DNA of 64,000 nucleotides. It comes from Paraburkholderia sp. BCC1885. GTDB lineage: Bacteria; Pseudomonadota; Gammaproteobacteria; Burkholderiales; Burkholderiaceae. Positions 26,822-33,975 of this stretch are shown one piece after another. The notes beneath the pieces were generated by a model. That model searched no databases and was not told the DNA's origin. It saw nothing but the letters and a program-made list of their open reading frames with translations. Location of the stretch: contig NZ_CAAJGM010000111.1 of assembly GCF_900996235.1 (NCBI RefSeq), forward strand, positions 744,001-808,000, written 5' to 3'. The position numbers and the translations under genes were made by a program. Position 1 is the stretch's first letter, and every line of letters starts with the position of its first letter.

Positions 26822-27385
26822 ATGGCTAAATCACTCTACGACGTTGAAAAACTAGATACGGAAACGGTGAAGTTCACGGTTCGCCCATTGTCAGCTTTGG
26901 GCGTGTTTAAAAAAATCGTAGTGGCGCTGCTGGTGATTGCCGAGTTCGCCGCCTTCGCTGCGATCAATCCCCGGTTGGGTTTTGTCGCAACCGCTCTTCT
27001 TCTCCTTTTTCTGTTCTGGATGATGAAGGGGGCTTCGTGGAACCGTGGACGGCGCTTTACGCAGTTCACGGTCGGGCCTACCGGCATCACCATGCTTGAA
27101 AACGGAGCAACAGCGACAACCTTTCCGATCGCTGAAATCGAGCGGATGTATATCACTGCACCGAAGGCCGGAGAACTCACCGTCCACACGGCGATTGGAG
27201 CGGGAGGAACATATACGGGCGTGAGCAGCAGTGGTGGTGTCAATGCAGGACTGGCGGCCAGATCATGGCAGGTGGTAGTTCAGGTTCGTGGGGTAGAGCA
27301 CTGGCTTGCTGGTGGTCTGACACAATCAATGGCAAGCTCCCTCTCCATGCAGGTGCAAAAGGCACTACCTGTGTCTTGGAGATAG
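26822..27385 (+). CDS. Membrane protein of unknown function
   Basis: A 187-residue protein with a short cytoplasmic N-terminus, two adjacent membrane helices (about residues 30-68) and a soluble C-terminal domain that reads like a PH-like/bPH fold (RFTQFTVGPTGITMLE, IERMYI). No signal peptide. It follows the lipoprotein gene by 54 bases in the same direction, with GGGGAA before the start, so the pair is probably one cargo operon. Function unknown. Confidence 0.6.
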   Translation: MAKSLYDVEKLDTETVKFTVRPLSALGVFKKIVVALLVIAEFAAFAAINPRLGFVATALLLLFLFWMMKGASWNRGRRFTQFTVGPTGITMLENGATATTFPIAEIERMYITAPKAGELTVHTAIGAGGTYTGVSSSGGVNAGLAARSWQVVVQVRGVEHWLAGGLTQSMASSLSMQVQKALPVSWR

Positions 27386-27718
27386 TCTCCCTTTAAAGAA
27401 GGGAAAGACAGAAGAGGAAGAGGAGTAGCCTGCTTCTCCTTATAGAACCTGGACTTTACGTCCCAAATCTGGGACGAAACGTCCCAGCCGGAACGCTTTG
27501 CCGTGTCTGCTCCGGGACGTTTTTCCCACACTCGCGACACCCCGCCGGGACGGCGGGCCGCATCTCCCCCGGATGCCGCCGTGCGGCATCCCGCCCCCGC
27601 TGGGGGCTCCTGCTTGCGCCTCTTACCCTGACGTTGGCCCTTTGTCAAAAAACCGCGTTATTTGACGACTTGCCCGCGAACTGCGACCGTACAAGTCCCC
27701 ATCAACCGGAGACTTGCC
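27386..27718. other. Region upstream of the replication gene with CGTCCC repeats
   Basis: About 330 bases without a gene. It holds four copies of CGTCCC in both orientations (27459-27520), listed separately, and A/G-rich sequence after the membrane-protein gene. A candidate replication origin or operator region. Confidence 0.5.
27459..27520. repeat. CGTCCCA repeats before rep gene
   Basis: CGTCCCA at 27459, TGGGACG at 27470 (the two form a dyad), CGTCCCA at 27480 and GGGACGT at 27514. The repeats lie 200-260 bases upstream of the replication protein start and resemble Rep-binding or autoregulatory sites. Confidence 0.5.
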
Positions 27719-28372
27719 ATGCCCAACCAGCCCCAAAACCTCGCAGCAGGCAGCACAGAAGTCCCGCGCGCGCAGGTCTTCGACCTGAACGCCCACGTCA
27801 GAAGATTGCCACCGAAACCCAAGGCGAAAGGCGAAGAACAGAACCCATTCGTGGCGGGCATGACCATCAAAACGAAAAAGCGCCGGAGCACCGTCGAGGG
27901 CAAGACCTTCACCGACGAAGACGGGCGCGAACACGATGCCGAAACCAACCTCGTCGAGTTTCTTGACACCGCTCCCTTCATCAAACTTTTCACCGAAGAC
28001 CTGACGCCTTTTCTTACCCTCTCGCACAACGGGTTCAAACTGCTCATCCTGATCGTATCGGAACTGGCGAAATCACCGGGCAAAGACGAAATCTACCTGC
28101 ACGCCAACACCGTTACTGACGTGGAAACCGGCGCTGAAATCCTCAGCCGTAGTGCGTTCTACCGGGCCATTCCCGATTTGGCCCAACATGGCTTTATTGC
28201 GAAACAGAAAACCCGTCCGCATATGTTTTTCGTGAACCCTAATCTGGTCTTCAATGGCGACCGCGTGAAGTTCGCGAATACCTACATCCGGAAGCACGCC
28301 CATCTCTCCGATGAGGATAAACCGAAGGTGCTGAAAAACACGGCGAAGACAACTCAACAAAAAGCCGCCTGA
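27719..28372 (+). CDS. RepL-like plasmid replication protein
   Basis: A 217-residue DNA-binding protein. The central winged-helix region reads LSHNGFKLLILIVSEL, then RSAFYRAIPDLAQHGFIAKQ and the family-typical FFVNPNLVFNGDRVKF. This resembles RepL-type replication initiators of small plasmids. GGAG precedes the start at 27719. Its presence suggests the excised element can replicate for a time as a circle. Family assignment is moderate; a transcription regulator with the same fold is the alternative. Confidence 0.65.
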   Translation: MPNQPQNLAAGSTEVPRAQVFDLNAHVRRLPPKPKAKGEEQNPFVAGMTIKTKKRRSTVEGKTFTDEDGREHDAETNLVEFLDTAPFIKLFTEDLTPFLTLSHNGFKLLILIVSELAKSPGKDEIYLHANTVTDVETGAEILSRSAFYRAIPDLAQHGFIAKQKTRPHMFFVNPNLVFNGDRVKFANTYIRKHAHLSDEDKPKVLKNTAKTTQQKAA

Positions 28373-28380
28373 TTGCCTGC

Positions 28381-28416
28381 ATGGGCTTGGGGTAGCGACG
28401 GCTACCCCAAGCCCAT
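28381..28416. terminator. 16-bp perfect hairpin between convergent genes
   Basis: Arms ATGGGCTTGGGGTAGC and GCTACCCCAAGCCCAT with loop GACG, 9 bases after the replication gene stop and facing the minus-strand mobilization gene. A two-way terminator is inferred. Confidence 0.65.
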
Positions 28417-28605
28417 CGCAGAGCGTATCGGCACTGCACAGGCGTCAAGGCCAAGCCGCGATGCGGTCGCTGCGCGAGCCTTGACCCCTGCTCCGTTTTC
28501 TCGCCCTGTAATCTGCTGTCGAGATTGAACCCGTGCAGAAACGCCAGCACCCGCCACCAGCCGCTATTGCGACGGCGCTGGCAGGCGTGTTGTGCTCTGG
28601 CATCG

Positions 28606-28935
28606 TCACGCATCGTTTTGCCCTTGCGTGCCTGTCGGGCGCTTTCGCATGAGCACGTGCCCGAACTTTTCCCACCTGGCAACCCGCTCGGCATCGCCGT
28701 TCGCCAGCGCTTCGGTGATCGCACCTACCAACGCAGCAGGCGTCGGGTTCACGCCAGTTTTGCGCAGGGCGATAAGCATCAATCCGCCGAGTTCGATTTT
28801 GCGGCGCGTGTCGGCTTTGCGTGCCGCATCTTTCACGCGCTTTGCTTCCGCCTGCTCTTTGAGCATGGCGAGCGCCTGCGCTCGCGCAAGTTGTGAGGTC
28901 AGTTTTTCGATGCGCTCGTGCAGTTCGCCCGACAT
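28606..28935 (-). CDS. TraD-like mobilization accessory protein
   Basis: A 109-residue basic protein. A coiled helical N-terminus (MSGELHERIEKLTSQLARAQ) is followed by ARKADTRRKIELGGLMLIAL, the hallmark of the small TraD/MobC-type proteins encoded opposite MobA/MobL relaxases. It probably helps the relaxase open oriT. The start at 28935 follows GGAG. It is divergent from the relaxase gene with the oriT between them. Confidence 0.72.
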   Translation of the reverse strand: MSGELHERIEKLTSQLARAQALAMLKEQAEAKRVKDAARKADTRRKIELGGLMLIALRKTGVNPTPAALVGAITEALANGDAERVARWEKFGHVLMRKRPTGTQGQNDA

Positions 28936-29058
28936 ATGCCACTCCGTTGAAACGCCAGAACCCACCTTGCGCTTTTTGGAAAAACTGTCAAGTTAGTAAC
29001 GGGCGACGCGAGCGACAGCGAGCCGCCAAACCGGAGCAGCGCGAAGGTTTTCTCTGCA

Positions 29059-29089
29059 AGAGCGCACTTATGCATTGCCCTTCGGGCAA
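29059..29089 (-). other. oriT of R1162/RSF1010 (MobQ) type
   Basis: Minus strand: inverted repeat TTGCCC-GAA-GGGCAA (29089-29075), four bases, then TAAGTGCGCTCT (29070-29059). This matches the IncQ nick region TAAGTGCGCCCT at 11 of 12 bases, and the preceding hairpin with a GAA loop has the same layout as R1162 oriT as I know it. It lies between the divergent mobilization gene and the relaxase gene. Confidence 0.75.
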
Positions 29090-29140
29090 CGCGCGCGGTC
29101 AGGGGCAAGCCCCCGACACCCGGAAAACTGACACCACACC

Positions 29141-30577
29141 ATGCCCCTTTACCACGCTCACGTTAAAACGTTCAGCCGGAGCAAGGGCGATAGCGCCGTG
29201 GCCGCGTGCGCGTATCGGCTCGGCGTTGCATTGAAAGACGCACGCACTGGCCTCACACACGATTACACGAAGCGCAAGGGCGTATGGGGTAGTTTTGCCT
29301 GTGTGCCCGATAACGCGCCCATGTGGGCACATGATCCCGGCGAGTGCTGGCAAAAAGCCGAAGCCGCTGAAAAACGAAAGGACGCGTGTGTCGCGCGCGA
29401 GTTCGAGTTTTCACTACCGCGCGAACTCACGCCAGAACAGAACGAAATACTTGCGCGTGACGTTGCACAGCACCTGGTAGACCGCTTTGGTTTTGCCGTG
29501 ACCGTTGGGCTGCATGATTTCGACACCCAGCCCCATGCTCACGTGCTCGCCACCACGCGACAAATCGACGCACACGGGTTCGGGGCAAAGACGCGAGAAC
29601 TCGATAACCGCACCAGTGGTGCAATCGAAGAAGTGCGCGCGATGATCGCAGTGCGCACGAACGAAGCGCTTGCAGCGGCGGGGCATAACACGCGCGTCGA
29701 TCATCGGTCAAACGCTGCGCAGCAAATCGAAGCCATCGCGCGCGGCGACCTCGCACGCGCGGCGGAACTCGACGGCAAGACAGCGATGGTTCATGAGGGT
29801 AAAGGGCCACGAGCGCGGCAGCGCCGCGCCCGCAACAGGCAGGTGAGAGAGCAGAACGCCCACCGTATCCAGACGCTTGTAACAGCCCTAGAAACGGTCG
29901 CAAGCACCGAACCCACCCCGACCTACGAACAGGCCGCGACAAGCCCGCAGATCGCATCAGCTACGGCAGAACACGCCACCAACATTCACCTTGGAGACCA
30001 GAGCATGAAACCCCTCCCTACCGACATTCAGGACGTTGATTTCGCCGCGAACGGAAGCGCGCTATTCGTGTTCGAAGATGAACCCAAAGTCACACGCGGA
30101 AACAGTCCGAGGTATTACACCGGCTTGCTCACCGCGCAAGCCTACGCTTGGGCATTGCAGCGCTACGGCGATCTCGCGCATGTCAACTCGATCGATCCGT
30201 CACGCGCCGTTCTGGTATTCGCCGACAGTTCGATCGTCACCGATCACGGCAGGACGCTGAACGCGAGCGGCGGCACGCCGCGCGATCAAGCCCAGCGCCT
30301 CTGCGCTCTCGCTCTGGCGAAGAACTGGACGACCATCGCGTTCACCGGAAGCGAGGATTTTCTGCGCGAAGCGTTCGAATATGCTTTGCTTCACGACCTG
30401 AAAATCCAAGCCCGTGACGACAGGCAACGGGCGTTGCTAGCGCAGATCGAGGAGAAGAAAAAGACCGTGCCGAAACTGCTGACACGTTCCACGCTCGCGT
30501 CAAAACTCGATGCCAAAGAGCGGAAACAGGAACCCACCGCACCCGCTTCACGCCGTCGCCCGGGGCATTCAAGGTGA
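29141..30577 (+). CDS. MobA/MobL (MobQ) relaxase with C-terminal LPD7-like domain
   Basis: A 478-residue conjugative relaxase. The N-terminal domain starts MPLYHAHVKTFSRSKG with the catalytic Tyr region AACAYRLG and the metal-binding three-histidine motif LHDFDTQPHAHVLATTRQ. The middle is basic. The C-terminus (residues 340-430, LVFADSSIVTDHGRTLNASG to LLHDLKI) resembles the LPD7 domain often fused to relaxases. It nicks oriT and is carried with the strand to the recipient. Its last nine bases overlap the integrase gene end, tail to tail. Confidence 0.86.
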   Translation: MPLYHAHVKTFSRSKGDSAVAACAYRLGVALKDARTGLTHDYTKRKGVWGSFACVPDNAPMWAHDPGECWQKAEAAEKRKDACVAREFEFSLPRELTPEQNEILARDVAQHLVDRFGFAVTVGLHDFDTQPHAHVLATTRQIDAHGFGAKTRELDNRTSGAIEEVRAMIAVRTNEALAAAGHNTRVDHRSNAAQQIEAIARGDLARAAELDGKTAMVHEGKGPRARQRRARNRQVREQNAHRIQTLVTALETVASTEPTPTYEQAATSPQIASATAEHATNIHLGDQSMKPLPTDIQDVDFAANGSALFVFEDEPKVTRGNSPRYYTGLLTAQAYAWALQRYGDLAHVNSIDPSRAVLVFADSSIVTDHGRTLNASGGTPRDQAQRLCALALAKNWTTIAFTGSEDFLREAFEYALLHDLKIQARDDRQRALLAQIEEKKKTVPKLLTRSTLASKLDAKERKQEPTAPASRRRPGHSR

Positions 30578-32041
30578 CTTTGAAGTGCTCCGCGTTTGCG
30601 TTGCCGATTGCGCATTTTTACGGGCCGGCTTACGACCGGCCGGCAACTCAAATAGCGTTGCCCGGACGGCAGCGAGATCAAGAGACCACCGTAACGCGGG
30701 ACCGACCACGGCCAATAGCTCTGCGGCCGTGTATTGTCGGCTATAAACCGTGTGATGTTCGTCATCCAGTTCGTGCCCTACGAACTGCGCGCGATGCTCA
30801 GAGGACACGTTTGCTGTTTGCATGGCCTGAATAACTGTCTTGCGCAGGGAGTGGAACCCGACCTTACCAACACCGCTTTCGGGTTGAACTTTGCAAGCTG
30901 CCAGATGGCGAGTAAATGCCTTGCTCAACCAGTTACCCATACCGTTCACGCCGTCCACCTTGACCCCTGGGAAAAATCGCGTTTCGCCTCGCTCTCGCAG
31001 CTCTCCCACCCGAGCCATTACGCCAAGTTCGATCAGGTCAGGATGTAGCGGAACCGTGCGCTCGCTGGCCTTGTTTTTCAGACTCTGTCCCTCGCCATCG
31101 TCGGTAAAGCGAACACAGAACACACCGTCAATGGTCAGAAAATCCGCAAGCGTTAGTTGCCCGATTTCCGCAACACGCGCTCCGGTGTAAAGACCGAGCA
31201 ATGCGCCCCAGCGGGCAGCATCTGAAAGACCGATGAATGCCTTGGGTTCATACAGCGCCCGAACCTGTTCCATGGTCAACGCCTTAAATCCAAGTTTGCG
31301 CCGTAACCGTTTTTCCCGATGCGAGTAGGTGAGTTGCCCGGTGGAAGGATTGTCTGAACTGATGTAGTGACCCGCGCCCTTCGCCCATTCGAAGAAGCCT
31401 TTAAGGTAGGACAGTTTGTTAACGATAGTCGGCGTCGAAAGACCTGCATTGCGCAGCGCCTGCACCCATCCCGCCACATCCGTCCGTGTAATGCCATTGA
31501 TGGGCTGGGCCCGCCCTGCGTGTTCAACGAACAATGAGACTGCGGAAGATTTGATTGACAGCGTTTTGCGGATCGTGGACGGGGCTATGAACTGGACCCA
31601 TGCTCGGTGGGCCGCCGCCAACTTCATACCTGGTGGCGTTTTTGAAGGCTGCGGCGTGGCGGGTGCCACGTCGAGAGGCGGTTGTGCCACGAGCAGTTTC
31701 AATGCTTCCATCGCGCGCGCGTGATCTGCTGCATCGGTCGCTTTGATCGACACCCCATTGGGTAATGCCAGTTCATATGGGCGGGTGTCGGCTGGATCAA
31801 CATGCGCGAGCAAATCGGCAACAGTTGGTTTCGTCATCTCACCAGATCTCACGGCATGAAAAACGGCATCATACCGTGCAGCCAAGACATAGGCCCAAGC
31901 CTGGGCAGTCTTCGGGCAACGCGTGCGCAACGACTTTTTGATGACTTTGCGACCAGTGACAGCTTGAAGTTCAAGCGGGATTTTCTGGCGGTAGTGAAAA
32001 ATGCCCGAGGGGTGCCGGACAAGGTGATGCGGCAGGCGCAT
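30569..32041 (-). CDS. Tyrosine recombinase/integrase
   Basis: A 490-residue site-specific recombinase. An N-terminal arm-binding region (MRLPHHLVRHPSGIFHYRQK) and SAM-like core-binding domain precede the catalytic domain, with Arg in YTGARVAEI, HSLRKT (H-x-x-R), GHELDDEHHTVYSRQY with the second His and the Tyr nucleophile. The start is set at 32041; the frame continues upstream through the tRNA fragment, where it would encode GFESPSLR, a known artefact of integrases next to tRNA genes. It reads inward from the right repeat, so it serves the 7 kb element. Confidence 0.87.
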   Translation of the reverse strand: MRLPHHLVRHPSGIFHYRQKIPLELQAVTGRKVIKKSLRTRCPKTAQAWAYVLAARYDAVFHAVRSGEMTKPTVADLLAHVDPADTRPYELALPNGVSIKATDAADHARAMEALKLLVAQPPLDVAPATPQPSKTPPGMKLAAAHRAWVQFIAPSTIRKTLSIKSSAVSLFVEHAGRAQPINGITRTDVAGWVQALRNAGLSTPTIVNKLSYLKGFFEWAKGAGHYISSDNPSTGQLTYSHREKRLRRKLGFKALTMEQVRALYEPKAFIGLSDAARWGALLGLYTGARVAEIGQLTLADFLTIDGVFCVRFTDDGEGQSLKNKASERTVPLHPDLIELGVMARVGELRERGETRFFPGVKVDGVNGMGNWLSKAFTRHLAACKVQPESGVGKVGFHSLRKTVIQAMQTANVSSEHRAQFVGHELDDEHHTVYSRQYTAAELLAVVGPALRWSLDLAAVRATLFELPAGRKPARKNAQSATQTRSTSKSP

Positions 32042-32097
32042 GATGGCTTGAAGTGTCCAAGCCGGTGTCCAACACGCCGATTTCTCTGACTTCCCGC

Positions 32098-32120
32098 AAA
32101 GCCTTATGGGATAAGGCTTT
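32098..32120 (-). terminator. Hairpin beside right attachment repeat
   Basis: AAAGCCTTAT-GGG-ATAAGGCTTT, 10 bases left of the right repeat. It occupies the same place relative to the tRNA 3' end as the native terminator at 25029-25063, so it probably ends tRNA transcription in the integrated or excised form. Confidence 0.55.
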
Positions 32121-32129
32121 GGAGTTCGG

Positions 32130-32146
32130 TGGCGGAGAGACGGGGA
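32130..32146 (-). repeat. Right attachment repeat (17 bp)
   Basis: Identical to 25080-25096, same orientation; the 3' end of the tRNA-Ser fragment at 32130-32176. Confidence 0.75.
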
Positions 32147-32176
32147 TTCGAACCCCGGATAGGTTATTAACCTATG
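32130..32176 (-). pseudogene. 3' fragment of a tRNA-Ser gene (attachment site)
   Basis: Minus strand: long variable arm (ATAGGT/ACCTAT stem), T-arm CGGGG-TTCGAAT-CCCCG, acceptor strand TCTCTCC, discriminator G and encoded CCA. The long variable arm and G73 identify tRNA-Ser. The preceding 44 bases do not contain a matching acceptor, D-arm or anticodon arm, so the 5' half is missing here. It is the junction between the 7 kb element and the prophage. Confidence 0.75.
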
Positions 32177-32308
32177 CCACCATTCCCCGGAATGCCTTTT
32201 CAATCACTGCACTAGATTTCGGCCCATGTACCTTTGATTGAAAAGATAATCGCCCGGAGAGCCTTATTGGTATTGATTTGCTCTTTTCCTAAGGTACGGA
32301 AAATGGCG

Positions 32309-32869
32309 CTATCTGGCATCGCAACCCGGCGTCGCCGGTCGGATCGCGCAAACATACGCCTGCAGCGCCTTCACTTTGCTGATTTCGTTGTCGTCGTCTC
32401 CGGCGACCCTGAAAACGCGTTCTGCAACCGCTGGGTCGAGGTCTGCGCTGGCGCTGGCGCCATCGCCCACGCTGGCGGCGCCGGCGGCTCCGGACACGTT
32501 GGCGGCACTGGCGGAAGAGCAGTTGCGGACTGCGACGCGCACCCGTTGAGTGCCAGCAGCGAGAGCAGCGCGATAGTTGCGATTGTCGGTTTCATGGGCA
32601 TCCTTTTCCTTTGTGGTTTGTGCATCCGCCGCAGCGATCGCGGCTTCCGCTTTGTCGTGCGCGTCGACCGCGCGCTGCTCGCCATCGAGTGCCGCACGCG
32701 AGACGGCTAACATGTCGTTCGCATGCTGCTCGTTGTCTTTCGCGTGCGCAGCCTTCTCGGTTGCCAGCTGCGCCGCGTAGTGACCGGCATCGAAAAAATG
32801 TGTGCCGCCTGCGCCGATCGCAATGCCGAGCGCGCCGGCAACAATGCCGGTGATGAAATAACCATTCAT
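32309..32869 (-). CDS. Rz-like inner-membrane spanin subunit
   Basis: A 186-residue i-spanin. One N-terminal membrane helix (FITGIVAGALGIAIGAG) anchors it in the inner membrane, followed by a long charged coiled-coil periplasmic region (EKAAHAKDNEQHANDML to ETDNRNYRA) and a cysteine-containing C-terminus. With Rz1, encoded inside it in another frame, it fuses inner and outer membranes at lysis. It overlaps the lysozyme stop by four bases. Confidence 0.85.
   Translation of the reverse strand: MNGYFITGIVAGALGIAIGAGGTHFFDAGHYAAQLATEKAAHAKDNEQHANDMLAVSRAALDGEQRAVDAHDKAEAAIAAADAQTTKEKDAHETDNRNYRAALAAGTQRVRVAVRNCSSASAANVSGAAGAASVGDGASASADLDPAVAERVFRVAGDDDNEISKVKALQAYVCAIRPATPGCDAR
32371..32595 (-). 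CDS. Rz1-like outer-membrane spanin lipoprotein (nested in Rz)
   Basis: A 74-residue lipoprotein fully inside the Rz gene in a different frame. It begins MKPTIATIALLSLLALNGC with the lipobox LNGC, then a proline-rich mature part (ALPPVPPTCPEPPAPPAW), both standard for Rz1. ATG at 32595. The embedded layout is as in phage lambda. Confidence 0.85.
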   Translation of the reverse strand: MKPTIATIALLSLLALNGCASQSATALPPVPPTCPEPPAPPAWAMAPAPAQTSTQRLQNAFSGSPETTTTKSAK

Positions 32870-33348
32870 TGAGTTTTCCCCTCGCACATGGCGCGCTCGA
32901 TCGCACGCCGCTTGACGAGCCCCGGCAGTTGCCGGCCGCTCGCATACGTCCAACGCGACAGCTCGGCGCAAGCGCCGGCGTAGTCGTTGGCCTTTACCTT
33001 CTTCGCCATCGTCGATCCGCAGTAAGCGCGGACGCCGGCGTTGTATGCGAAGTCGACGAACGCGACTCGCTGATACCAGGCCATCGGCGCAAGCGGCGTG
33101 CAGCGGTCGACGCCCTGCGCCGTTTCGGCGAGTCGCGCCTCGAGGCGCTGCTCACATTCCTGCGGCGTGAAGCGCTGGCCAAGCCTCACGTCTTTGGTGT
33201 CGCCCATGCACGCGGTGACGATGCCGACCGGGTCGGGCTTTGCAACCAGCACCGTTCCCTCAAACTTCGGCACGATGCTGATCAGCGCAGCGGCGGCCGC
33301 CGCGCCAGCGATCGCCGCGAGACTTCTCTGTCGTAGATCCGCCATCAT
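32866..33348 (-). CDS. Endolysin, phage lysozyme (GH24), signal-arrest-release type
   Basis: A 160-residue muramidase. The catalytic triad spacing E-x8-D-x5-T of T4 lysozyme is seen from PKFEGT to PDPVGIVT. An N-terminal weakly hydrophobic Ala-rich helix (SLAAIAGAAAAAALISIV) looks like a signal-arrest-release anchor, so export would be Sec-dependent and activation holin-triggered. Several Cys could rearrange on release. The first of two ATGs overlaps the holin stop (ATGA), the second is three bases on; GGGGGA precedes. Confidence 0.87.
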   Translation of the reverse strand: MMADLRQRSLAAIAGAAAAAALISIVPKFEGTVLVAKPDPVGIVTACMGDTKDVRLGQRFTPQECEQRLEARLAETAQGVDRCTPLAPMAWYQRVAFVDFAYNAGVRAYCGSTMAKKVKANDYAGACAELSRWTYASGRQLPGLVKRRAIERAMCEGKTQ

Positions 33349-33563
33349 TCCCCCAGCGCCGACTGATGCGTGTACGCGGCCCATAGGCCAAATGCGAAAA
33401 TCGCTCCGCTCACGGCGAACGGCACCCACATCGGCAAACGGGAAACGTAGGCGTCAGGCAGCGTCGCCCATGCGCCGCCGGCAGCCTGCACGACTGCGCC
33501 GACGATCAGCGCGCGCACGCTGTTTCGCCTGTGCGCCTTACGCCAATAGGAAACTGGTTTCAC
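33345..33563 (-). CDS. Holin-like membrane protein
   Basis: A 72-residue protein with a basic N-terminus (KPVSYWRKAHRRNS) and two hydrophobic segments (RALIVGAVVQAAGGAWATL and MWVPFAVSGAIFAFGLWAA). Size, topology and position just before the endolysin, with ATGA overlap, identify it as the probable holin or pinholin. GTG start at 33563 behind AAGGTGA. Confidence 0.75.
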   Translation of the reverse strand: MKPVSYWRKAHRRNSVRALIVGAVVQAAGGAWATLPDAYVSRLPMWVPFAVSGAIFAFGLWAAYTHQSALGE

Positions 33564-33889
33564 GATGTCACCTTGGATTTGAAATACGCCCATAGCGCCA
33601 GAACGAGCGTGCCGGCCAGCGCCCATAGCCCCCGCTTCGCCAGCTCGACGCGCAGTTCCTGATAGAACTTCGAGCGCGCCTCGGCCTTGGCGATCAGGGT
33701 TTCGTGATAGCGGCGGTGGCCGTCCCAATCGCCACCGGGAAACGCCTTGTGCAGGTCGTCAATTCGACGGATCGCCTCGTCGACCTTGTTATTCGTCACC
33801 GCGGCCGATGTCGTGTTTTCTGAGTGGCGCTGATCCAGCTCTTCGCGCAACCCATTGATCGCAGTTACGATTTGCTCGTGGCCTTCCAT
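33560..33889 (-). CDS. Phage membrane-anchored coiled-coil protein in lysis cassette
   Basis: A 109-residue protein. Helical, charged N-terminal two-thirds (coiled-coil-like HEQIVTAINGLREELDQRH) and one C-terminal membrane helix (LWALAGTLVLALWAYF). Such proteins are often encoded just before holins in this phage type and may be a second holin or antiholin; no proof here. GGAG precedes ATG 33889. It overlaps the holin start by four bases. Confidence 0.65.
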   Translation of the reverse strand: MEGHEQIVTAINGLREELDQRHSENTTSAAVTNNKVDEAIRRIDDLHKAFPGGDWDGHRRYHETLIAKAEARSKFYQELRVELAKRGLWALAGTLVLALWAYFKSKVTS

Positions 33890-33905
33890 TGGCACTCCGG
33901 AAATG

Positions 33906-33926
33906 AAAAAGCCGCCCGCGGCGGCT
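33906..33926 (-). terminator. Second of two tandem terminators before lysis genes
   Basis: AGCCGCC-GCG-GGCGGCT stem (33926-33910) followed by TTTTT on the minus strand. Confidence 0.75.
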
Positions 33927-33932
33927 ATAAAA

Positions 33933-33956
33933 AAAGCCAGCTCGAAGGCTGGCTTT
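33933..33956 (-). terminator. First of two tandem terminators before lysis genes
   Basis: Stem AAAGCCAGC/GCTGGCTTT with a six-base loop, followed by a seven-T run on the minus strand, 20 bases past the lipoprotein stop. A textbook intrinsic terminator. Confidence 0.85.
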
Positions 33957-33975
33957 GGTACGGTTGTGGCTCGCG

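Larger units (their letters stand above)
25080..32146. mobile_element. 7 kb integrative mobilizable element at tRNA-Ser
   Basis: Bounded by identical 17-bp direct repeats that equal the tRNA-Ser 3' end. Contents in order: Xre regulator, HEXXH lipoprotein, membrane protein, RepL-like replication protein, TraD-like mobilization protein, oriT, MobQ relaxase and a tyrosine integrase reading inward from the right repeat. It has no type IV secretion genes, so it would need a helper conjugative system. The integrase-next-to-att layout and the oriT orientation, which would bring the relaxase gene in last, are consistent with a functional element. Confidence 0.75.

Noticed and set aside
32130..32220. 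Complete tRNA-Ser gene
   Set aside because: Only the variable arm, T-arm and 3' acceptor strand are present; no matching 5' acceptor strand, D-arm or anticodon arm can be found upstream on the minus strand.
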